A stretch of DNA of 9,617 nt from Cyanobacteria bacterium T3Sed10_344R1 (GTDB lineage Bacteria > Cyanobacteriota > Cyanobacteriia > Phormidesmidales > Phormidesmidaceae): assembly GCA_003566335.1 (NCBI GenBank), contig PXDR01000482.1:1-9617 (forward strand), read 5' to 3'. The notes beneath the pieces are model-generated. The model was not told the origin of the DNA, did not search any database, and saw nothing but the letters and a program-made list of their open reading frames with translations. This document shows, one piece after another, positions 1-4,831 of the stretch; the first letter of the stretch is position 1, and each line of letters begins with the position of its first letter. A program made the translations under genes and the position numbers.

Positions 1-391
1 AGGCCGGGGTGGGCACCAGCACCGCATCCCCCGGATTCACGTAGGCCATGGCTAGGTGGGTCAGCCCTTCCTTCGACCCCAGCAGGGGCAGAGCTTCGCC
101 GTCAGGGTCGAGCTTGACTCCATAGCGCCGCTGATACCAGTCGGTGATGGTTTGCCGAAAGTTGGCGGGGCCTTCAAAGGGAGGATAGCCGTGGTTTTTG
201 ACGTTGCGGATGGCGGCGGCGGCGGCCTCGACCACGGGCTCGGGGGGGGGGCCATCGGGGTTGCCCATGCCCAGGTCAATCAGGTCAAGTCCCTGCTCCC
301 GAGCTCGGGCCTTGAGCTCGTCTAGGCGCGCAAACACATAGGGGGGCAGGGCGCTCAGGCGCTGGGCGGGCTGAATCCAACTCAGCGTCAT
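1..391 (-). CDS. Class I aminotransferase, AlaC/DapL-like (partial, N-terminal third)
   Basis: The visible 130 codons encode the N-terminal part of a PLP-dependent fold-type I aminotransferase; the rest lies beyond the left edge. Visible landmarks are RLSALPPYVF (residues 11-20), GMGNPDG (41-47), HGYPPFEG (67-74), WYQRRY (85-90) and the GSKEG loop (105-109) that normally contacts the PLP phosphate. This pattern fits the group containing E. coli AlaC and the proteins annotated in cyanobacteria as aspartate or LL-diaminopimelate aminotransferase. The catalytic lysine is outside the window, so donor and acceptor cannot be named. The family is usually about 390-410 residues, so roughly a third is present. 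The ATG overlaps the stop of the upstream dehydrogenase as ATGA (388-391), and a GAGG lies 7 nt upstream, so translational coupling is likely. A run of ten C on the coding strand (242-251) encodes part of GPPP; the frame is intact. Confidence 0.9.
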   Translation of the reverse strand, partial: MTLSWIQPAQRLSALPPYVFARLDELKARAREQGLDLIDLGMGNPDGPPPEPVVEAAAAAIRNVKNHGYPPFEGPANFRQTITDWYQRRYGVKLDPDGEALPLLGSKEGLTHLAMAYVNPGDAVLVPTPA

Positions 392-1545
392 AGCGATACC
401 TCGGCAGAATGGGGAACGGTGGGGGAAGCAGTGGGTCGGGCGGGCGACAGGCTGGGGGCGGTGGTGGACACCATGGCCGCCATCAGCAGGTCAGGGCTGA
501 CAGTAAAGGGCAGATGATGAATGTCAGACCCTTCCCGGCAGGCGACGGTGGCGGCATGACGCAGGTCAGCCAGGGAAATCTGGCCCAAGCCCAAATCATC
601 CAGGGTTTGGGGCAGGCCGATTTGGCCGTAAAACTGGATTAACTGCTGGCGGGCGGTGGCGGCTAGGGCGTTGCCGGGGCCGAGTTCTTCGAGCCGTAGC
701 TGCACCAAGATGCCGTAGGCCACTTTTTCGCCGTGGAGGGTGCCGTGGCTGGCCAAGAGATGGGTGAGGCCGTTGTGGACGGCGTGGGCGGCAACGGTGC
801 GGCACTGGGCTCCGCCGAGGCCACCAATCACCCCGGCCAGCAGCACGCTGGCGTCCACCACCTCGCGCCAAGCGTCACCGCCAGGATTTTCTAGGGCGGC
901 GACGGACTTTTGAAACAGCAGGTCTCGCAAAACTCGGGCCTGCTGCACGGCAGCGATGATCAGGGTGCGATCGCAACTGCCGCTGCTGACCGATGCTTCG
1001 TACCACTTCGCCAGGGCATCACCAATGCCTGCCACCAGGGTGCGCCGGGGCGCAGTGGCAATCAGGTCATAGTCCAACAGCAGCAGCTCGGGACAGCGAT
1101 CGAGGGTAACGTCATAGTCAAACGCCCCTTGGTCGGAGTACACGTTCGACAGGGCCGTCCAGGCGGCGCAGGTGGCGGCTGAGGTGGGAATGGTGATGAC
1201 CGGCAACTGGGCTTGGTAGGCCAGCAGTTTGGCCGCATCTAACGCCTTGCCGCCGCCAATGCCGATGATGCAATCCGCTTGGTGTTGGGTCGCCGCGCTG
1301 TGTAGGGCGGCTAGGGCGGTTTCGCTACAGTCTTGTTGATAGCTGGCGGTGGTGGTCTTTAGGGTTGCGATCGCAGGCTCCAGAAACGGCGCAGCCGCCG
1401 CCAGGGTTTTTTCCCCACCCACCAAAAGAGGCCGCTTGCCCCAACGGGCGATCGCAGCCTGAGCCTGGGCCAACGAACCGCGCCAGACTTGGGCCGGAGC
1501 CATCATCATCGGCGGCGATAGGGGCGGCGAAGTGACAGAAGCCAT
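388..1545 (-). CDS. Iron-containing alcohol dehydrogenase family protein (glycerol dehydrogenase-like)
   Basis: This 385-residue protein belongs to the iron-containing/group III alcohol dehydrogenases, NAD(P)-dependent polyol or alcohol oxidoreductases of the cytosol. The N-terminal dinucleotide-binding half carries GIGGGKALDAAK (residues 95-106) and the PTSAATCAAWTA stretch (120-131). The metal-binding half shows the expected ligands: Asp176 in GIGD, His254 in AAHAVHNG and His271 in LHGEK, the same layout as GldA. All are present, so it is probably active. The substrate is not deducible; glycerol is only the nearest characterised theme. The last 25 or so residues are a Ser/Pro/Thr/Ala-rich tail outside the fold. 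An AGGGGG stands 10 nt before the chosen ATG; the MMM at residues 13-15 offers alternative starts without an obvious Shine-Dalgarno. It lies 26 nt after ycf51 and overlaps the aminotransferase by 4 nt, so all three are probably co-transcribed. Confidence 0.88.
   Translation of the reverse strand: MASVTSPPLSPPMMMAPAQVWRGSLAQAQAAIARWGKRPLLVGGEKTLAAAAPFLEPAIATLKTTTASYQQDCSETALAALHSAATQHQADCIIGIGGGKALDAAKLLAYQAQLPVITIPTSAATCAAWTALSNVYSDQGAFDYDVTLDRCPELLLLDYDLIATAPRRTLVAGIGDALAKWYEASVSSGSCDRTLIIAAVQQARVLRDLLFQKSVAALENPGGDAWREVVDASVLLAGVIGGLGGAQCRTVAAHAVHNGLTHLLASHGTLHGEKVAYGILVQLRLEELGPGNALAATARQQLIQFYGQIGLPQTLDDLGLGQISLADLRHAATVACREGSDIHHLPFTVSPDLLMAAMVSTTAPSLSPARPTASPTVPHSAEVSL
399..402 (-). promoter_or_regulatory. 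Ribosome binding site GAGG for the aminotransferase, inside the dehydrogenase 3' end
   Basis: Read on the minus strand, GAGG sits 7 nt before the ATG at 391. It supports this start for the overlapping aminotransferase and suggests reinitiation as well as de novo initiation at the ATGA junction. Confidence 0.5.
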
Positions 1546-1571
1546 AGGTTGTAAACCCCCTGCAAAACGAC

Positions 1572-2075
1572 TTAAGAACGACTATCAGCCAACGCCGCTA
1601 GCTGCTGATCAAACACCTCAATTTCTAGCCCGTCCTGAGTCTTCACCGCTTGTCCGAGGTACAACAGCTGAGTTTGGCCGGGTTCTGGATGTACCAAAGT
1701 ACGGGCGCGGATCGTAGGTACGGTGCCCGGTGGCCCCAAGCGGCCCGAGCGCAGTTGGTCGCTCGCCGCCTGCTCTAACGTGGCGTTAAGGGTCGGGGCG
1801 TCAATCGTGCCTGGCACCCGAATCACCACCTGGGCAGCGCCCGAGTCATAAACCGAGGTATAGGGAATCGCTCCCTCAATTTGGGCACGGCTAAAGGGCT
1901 GGAAACTCAAGCCCAATAACCCCACCGTCAGCACCCCTGTAAACCCAGTGATGCCCACCAAGCGAAAGCGGAAGCCCCACCCCACCACAAAAGCCAGGGC
2001 TGTAAATGCAGCCAGGCCCAACGTGGCGAAGCTCAGCCACTTGGTGGCATCAAGAAAGTCAGCTGGAGTCAGCAT
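1572..2075 (-). CDS. ycf51: Ycf51 family protein (DUF2518), two-helix membrane protein
   Basis: Ycf51 proteins are conserved in cyanobacteria and some algal plastids; their biochemical role is not established. This one has 167 residues from the ATG at 2075, close to the usual family length. Two adjacent hydrophobic segments (about 14-33 and 38-58) are separated by a short basic turn with the conserved RFRLVGITGFTGVL stretch (36-50). A soluble domain follows with VYDSGAAQVVI (75-85), SGRLG (110-114), IRARTLVHPEPG (122-133) and LYLG (138-141). The picture is a membrane-anchored protein with a C-terminal soluble domain. The reading frame extends upstream through GTG at 2081 and TTG at 2084; ATG 2075 was preferred because it begins MLTPADF, like relatives, although no clear Shine-Dalgarno precedes any of the three. 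It is the first gene of the apparent operon with the dehydrogenase and aminotransferase. Confidence 0.88.
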   Translation of the reverse strand: MLTPADFLDATKWLSFATLGLAAFTALAFVVGWGFRFRLVGITGFTGVLTVGLLGLSFQPFSRAQIEGAIPYTSVYDSGAAQVVIRVPGTIDAPTLNATLEQAASDQLRSGRLGPPGTVPTIRARTLVHPEPGQTQLLYLGQAVKTQDGLEIEVFDQQLAALADSRS

Positions 2076-2150
2076 GGGCACCAAAATTCAGGGAACGTCC
2101 AGTTTGCTTAAATCGACTCAGATCGATAAAGGCTGGGTTATCAGAATAGC

Positions 2151-2158
2151 GCGATCGC
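2151..2158. repeat. HIP1 octamer GCGATCGC (intergenic copy)
   Basis: This is the only intergenic copy among eleven HIP1 palindromes. The others start at 967, 1367, 1448, 3166, 3432, 4112, 4261, 5183, 6517 and 7721, all inside genes. This highly iterated palindrome is typical of many cyanobacterial genomes and is the best single clue to the host. No copy was seen after 7728. Confidence 0.95.
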
Positions 2159-2254
2159 ACTTTTTCCCACTAGTCCCCTGGCGCGCCTTATCATAGTCCG
2201 AGCACTGCCACCTCAGGATTCAGCCCCCTATCATGCCTAATCAGGCCCCAATCG

Positions 2255-2260
2255 AAGGAG
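2255..2260 (+). promoter_or_regulatory. Ribosome binding site AAGGAG for the lipoprotein gene
   Basis: This is the strongest Shine-Dalgarno sequence in the window, 7 nt before the ATG at 2268. It firmly sets that start. Confidence 0.8.
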
Positions 2261-2267
2261 AGAATTC

Positions 2268-2861
2268 ATGCTGACAACGTTACGGCGTTTCCTCATATGG
2301 GGACTAACTGGAGTTGCGATCGTATTCCTGTTAGCCAGTTGTGGAGAATCCACCGTCGCCCAGTGCAATCGCCTTGCCGATGTGGTGAACCAAACCAAGG
2401 ACATCATCGACAACTTTGAGGCCGAGATGCAGACGTTCAATGCCGATCAGGCCGGTGGCCCCGATCGCACCTTGGAGGACATCCGCGATGCCGCCAATGA
2501 CTATACCGACAGCGTCGATCGCACCGTGGCTGACCTCAATGGCGTAGCCGCAACCCTAGATGGCATCGAAGTCTCGGACGAAAGCCTGGCAGAGTTCAAG
2601 GCTGAGTACGCCGAAATTATTGCCGGGATCGCCACCGCCTTCGAGCAAGCCAGCGCCGCCATGGGCACCATCACCACCGTGGAGTCCGAAGCCGATCTCC
2701 CCGCCCAGGTGGAAACCCTACAGGCCGAAACCAGCGCCGCAGTCGAGCAGTACAACGAGCTATCCATCCAAGAATCGACCCTAATTGCCCAAGTCAACCT
2801 CTACTGCGGCGCGACCGGCGGCGAAAGCAACGGCGACACCGCCCCCCAGAACGGCCAATAG
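2268..2861 (+). CDS. Putative lipoprotein of unknown function, alpha-helical
   Basis: The 197-residue product has a classic lipoprotein signal: two arginines at 6-7, a hydrophobic stretch to about residue 22, and the lipobox LLASC with Cys25 as the lipidated residue. The next residue is Gly, and there is no Asp at +2 to suggest inner-membrane retention. The mature part is acidic, rich in Ala, Glu, Asp and Thr, and looks mainly helical over about 35-175, as in helical-bundle or coiled-coil proteins. Two further cysteines, Cys33 and Cys180, bracket the helical part and could form a disulfide in the periplasm. A low-complexity Gly/Asn/Thr tail ends the protein. I do not recognise a named family; similar small hypothetical lipoproteins occur in cyanobacteria. 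It is divergent from ycf51 and 166 nt upstream of aroA, with no sign of a functional link to either. Confidence 0.85.
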   Translation: MLTTLRRFLIWGLTGVAIVFLLASCGESTVAQCNRLADVVNQTKDIIDNFEAEMQTFNADQAGGPDRTLEDIRDAANDYTDSVDRTVADLNGVAATLDGIEVSDESLAEFKAEYAEIIAGIATAFEQASAAMGTITTVESEADLPAQVETLQAETSAAVEQYNELSIQESTLIAQVNLYCGATGGESNGDTAPQNGQ

Positions 2862-2877
2862 CCCCAGCAACCCGACT

Positions 2878-2897
2878 GAGCCACCTCCGAAGGGCTC
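2878..2897 (+). terminator. Weak hairpin after the lipoprotein gene
   Basis: GAGC (2878-2881) can pair with GCTC (2894-2897), continuing after a 2-nt bulge with CCT (2884-2886) and AGG (2891-2893) around a CCGA loop. It lies 17 nt past the stop codon, but no T-run follows, so an intrinsic terminator role is only possible. Confidence 0.25.
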
Positions 2898-2899
2898 TA

Positions 2900-2927
2900 C
2901 CAATAGCCAACAGCCAACAGCTAATAG
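2900..2927. repeat. Degenerate heptamer tandem repeat (four units)
   Basis: Four consecutive 7-nt units read CCAATAG, CCAACAG, CCAACAG and CTAATAG. A further CCAATAG (2855-2861) overlaps the lipoprotein stop codon. This matches the style of the short tandemly repeated repetitive sequences known from cyanobacterial intergenic DNA. On the other strand it produces an artificial Leu/Trp/Cys-rich reading frame that should not be taken for a gene. Confidence 0.75.
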
Positions 2928-3027
2928 CCCTCCCTCCCCCCTGCCAGCACCCCCAAAAGAGTAAGATCTCAAACGCCAGCGCCACTTACCGCCTGGCATT
3001 TACTCACGTCTCGTCAGGTTTAACGCG

Positions 3028-4365
3028 ATGGTTTTGGCTCTGGAACTGGTTCCCAACACACCGCACCAGGTGCTGACGGTAACGGCGACCCAGCCCCCCT
3101 GTTTTCAGGGCAGCTTGCGGGTGCCAGGGGACAAGTCAATTTCCCATCGGGCGCTGATGCTGGGTGCGATCGCATCTGGGGAAACCCGCATCCAGGGGCT
3201 GTTGCTAGGGGAAGATCCCCGCAGTACCGCCGCCTGTTTTGGGGCGATGGGGGCGACCATCAGCAACCTTGACCAAGACTGGATCACGGTGCAAGGACAG
3301 GGGCTAGGCCACCTGCAAGAGCCCACTGGCGTGCTCGATGCGGGCAACTCGGGCACCACCCTGCGACTGATGCTGGGCCTATTGGCGGCCCAACCGGACA
3401 CCTTCTTTGTGGTGACTGGGGATAATTCCCTGCGATCGCGCCCCATGTCCCGGGTGATTAAACCCCTGAGCCAAATGGGGGCAAAAATCTGGGGACGTCA
3501 GGGCAATACTCTAGCCCCCCTAGCCGTGCAGGGCCAACGGCTGCGGCCCGCTGCCTATTCCTCCCCGATTGCCTCGGCCCAGGTCAAATCCTGCATTTTG
3601 CTGGCGGGTTTGCTGACCGAGGGCGACACCCGCGTCAGCGAGCCCAGCCTATCCCGAGATCACAGTGAGCGGATGCTGCAAGCGTTTGGGGCTAACTTGA
3701 CCATTGACCCGGAGGCTTGTGCCGTCACCCTCCACGGCCCCGCCCAGCTCCAGGGGCAAACCGTGGTGGTACCGGGGGACATTAGCTCTGCCGCCTTTTG
3801 GCTGGTGGCGGCGGCCATCACCCCGGGGTCTGATTTGCTGATTGAAAATGTCGGCGTCAACCCTACCCGCATCGGCATCCTCGACGCCCTCTGGCAAATG
3901 GAGGCAGACATCACCTTAGAAAACCAGCGGCTGGTCACCGGGGAACCGGTGGCAGATTTGCGGGTGCGTCACAGCGCCCTCAAAGCCGCTCAGTTTGGCG
4001 GTGACTTGATTCCCCGAATGATTGACGAAATTCCGGTACTGGCGGTAGCTGCCCTGTTCGCCCAGGGGTCAACCGTGATTCAAGATGCGGCAGAACTGCG
4101 GGTGAAGGAGTGCGATCGCATCACCGTCATGGCCCAACAATTGAGCAAAATGGGGGGCAGCGTCACCGAACGAGCCGATGGCCTGGAAATTCAGGGGGGC
4201 GCAACCCTGCACGGCGCTGATCTCGACAGCCATACCGACCACCGGGTTGCCATGAGCTTGGCGATCGCTGCCCTGACCGCTTCCGGCACTACTACCCTGC
4301 ACCGGGCGGAAGCCGCTGCCGTCTCTTATCCCAGCTTCTTCCCCACCCTAGAAAAATTTTGTTGA
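3028..4365 (+). CDS. aroA: 3-phosphoshikimate 1-carboxyvinyltransferase (EPSP synthase)
   Basis: EPSP synthase joins shikimate-3-phosphate and phosphoenolpyruvate to give EPSP and phosphate, the sixth shikimate-pathway step towards chorismate and aromatic compounds. The 445-residue length is normal. Visible motifs in order are GDKSISHR (34-41), AGNSGTT (105-111), RPM (138-140), SAQVKS (183-188), RDHSERM (210-216), NPTR (278-281), IDEIP (332-336, with the catalytic-type Asp333), RVKECDR (358-364) and HTDHRVAM (402-409). The GDKS, SAQxK, RxHxE and NxTR patterns are those described for class II EPSP synthases; the protein also resembles the Synechocystis enzyme in order and spacing. The usual family motif RVKESDR reads RVKECDR here, a Ser-to-Cys change. 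ATG 3028 has only a weak AGG about 9 nt upstream, but no better start precedes GDKS. It appears to be transcribed alone. Confidence 0.97.
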   Translation: MVLALELVPNTPHQVLTVTATQPPCFQGSLRVPGDKSISHRALMLGAIASGETRIQGLLLGEDPRSTAACFGAMGATISNLDQDWITVQGQGLGHLQEPTGVLDAGNSGTTLRLMLGLLAAQPDTFFVVTGDNSLRSRPMSRVIKPLSQMGAKIWGRQGNTLAPLAVQGQRLRPAAYSSPIASAQVKSCILLAGLLTEGDTRVSEPSLSRDHSERMLQAFGANLTIDPEACAVTLHGPAQLQGQTVVVPGDISSAAFWLVAAAITPGSDLLIENVGVNPTRIGILDALWQMEADITLENQRLVTGEPVADLRVRHSALKAAQFGGDLIPRMIDEIPVLAVAALFAQGSTVIQDAAELRVKECDRITVMAQQLSKMGGSVTERADGLEIQGGATLHGADLDSHTDHRVAMSLAIAALTASGTTTLHRAEAAAVSYPSFFPTLEKFC

Positions 4366-4377
4366 CAAGAATAAAGT

Positions 4378-4425
4378 TCTATCGATGGGCCGATCAACGG
4401 GCCGATCAACGGGGCTATTAAAGGG
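4378..4425. repeat. 12-nt tandem repeat, four units (two exact)
   Basis: The units are TCTATCGATGGG, CCGATCAACGGG, CCGATCAACGGG and GCTATTAAAGGG. The two middle copies are identical and all four keep the terminal GGG in 12-nt phase. It begins 13 nt after the aroA stop codon. Confidence 0.8.
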
Positions 4426-4445
4426 AGTACCGGCAATTAAGTTAT

Positions 4446-4490
4446 TGAGACGAGCAGTTATGAGACGAGCCGCCGTGAAACTAGCCGCCG
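4446..4490. repeat. 15-nt tandem repeat, three degenerate units
   Basis: The units TGAGACGAGCAGTTA, TGAGACGAGCCGCCG and TGAAACTAGCCGCCG follow each other without gaps. Units one and two share their first ten bases; units two and three share their last eight. Confidence 0.7.
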
Positions 4491-4522
4491 ATTTAGCCGT
4501 CAACGGGGATTGTGGCGGGAAT

Positions 4523-4559
4523 GCGGTTAAAATTCAGCAAATCTCTCTAACTTAACCGC
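4523..4559. repeat. 8-bp inverted repeat GCGGTTAA / TTAACCGC
   Basis: The arms at 4523-4530 and 4552-4559 are perfectly complementary and separated by 21 nt. No T-run follows, so it is not a standard terminator. It could be a binding site for a dimeric regulator or chance. Confidence 0.5.
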
Positions 4560-4616
4560 CGATATCTTCCCCTGCTTTGGGCCTATAACTACTCAGCCGT
4601 AGCTCCGCCATATTTA

Positions 4617-4642
4617 AACTCTGTTTTAGAACTCCGTTTTAG
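4617..4642. repeat. 13-nt tandem pair containing GTTTTAG
   Basis: AACTCTGTTTTAG (4617-4629) is followed directly by AACTCCGTTTTAG (4630-4642), with one mismatch in 13. It lies about 190 nt before the EAL-domain start codon. Confidence 0.75.
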
Positions 4643-4831
4643 GCCGTATTGACCTAACTAAATCAGCCCTCGGGATGCAAGCCAAGCGATCACAGTCGAT
4701 AACTCTACTTTGCCCTTACCGCTCCTAACCATCTTGACAGAGCTGGCATTGGGCTGCCGCTCTAGCATCTACAGCACCCTCGACCCAGGGTCTACAGCCC
4801 GCCTGGATCGGGGTGGCATCAGGAATCGTCC

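Larger units (their letters stand above)
2076..2267. promoter_or_regulatory. Divergent control region between ycf51 and the lipoprotein gene
   Basis: These 192 nt separate two outward-reading genes and should hold both promoters. Visible elements are a HIP1 octamer (2151-2158), an inverted repeat GATAA-N8-TTATC (2125-2129 and 2138-2142), the palindrome GGCGCGCC (2180-2187), and a small hairpin GCCT-AATC-AGGC (2235-2246) just before the lipoprotein Shine-Dalgarno. Extended -10-like hexamers such as TATCAT occur, but none has a convincing -35 partner at normal spacing, so no specific promoter is called. Confidence 0.5.
4366..4831. other. 466-nt gene-free spacer made partly of short tandem repeats
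   Basis: No open frame here looks like a gene, and no tRNA-like cloverleaf was seen. The spacer holds a 12-nt tandem repeat (4378-4425), a 15-nt tandem repeat (4446-4490), an 8-bp inverted repeat (4523-4559), a 13-nt tandem pair (4617-4642) and an 11-nt palindrome GACCCAGGGTC (4782-4792) close to the next gene. TCAACGGGG occurs at both 4406-4414 and 4500-4508. Part of the 3' end probably serves as promoter and 5' leader of the EAL-domain gene. The composition is AT-richer than the flanking genes, with stop codons in all frames. Confidence 0.6.

Noticed and set aside
596..871. Arg/Pro-rich minus-strand frame inside the dehydrogenase
   Set aside because: It is a GC-rich out-of-frame shadow of the dehydrogenase, which has a complete set of family motifs.
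2781..2999. Minus-strand frame rich in Leu, Trp, Cys and Gly across the lipoprotein 3' end
   Set aside because: It is created by the heptamer repeats and the antisense of coding sequence, with no start signal and low-complexity composition.
4362..4367. TTGACA overlapping the aroA stop codon as a promoter
   Set aside because: The only -10-like hexamer, TATCGA at 4380, is 12 nt away, too close for a standard promoter.
4460..4555. 31-codon ATG-started frame in the aroA-EAL spacer
   Set aside because: It has no Shine-Dalgarno, runs through degenerate tandem repeats and resembles nothing known. It is kept only as a note under the 15-nt repeat.
4617..4642. GTTTTAG tandem pair as a CRISPR remnant
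   Set aside because: There are only two adjacent 13-mers with no spacers between them and no cas genes nearby.
4734..4739. TTGACA as a -35 box for the EAL-domain gene
   Set aside because: No -10-like hexamer lies at 16-18 nt. The nearest candidate, TAGCAT at 4763, is 23 nt away.
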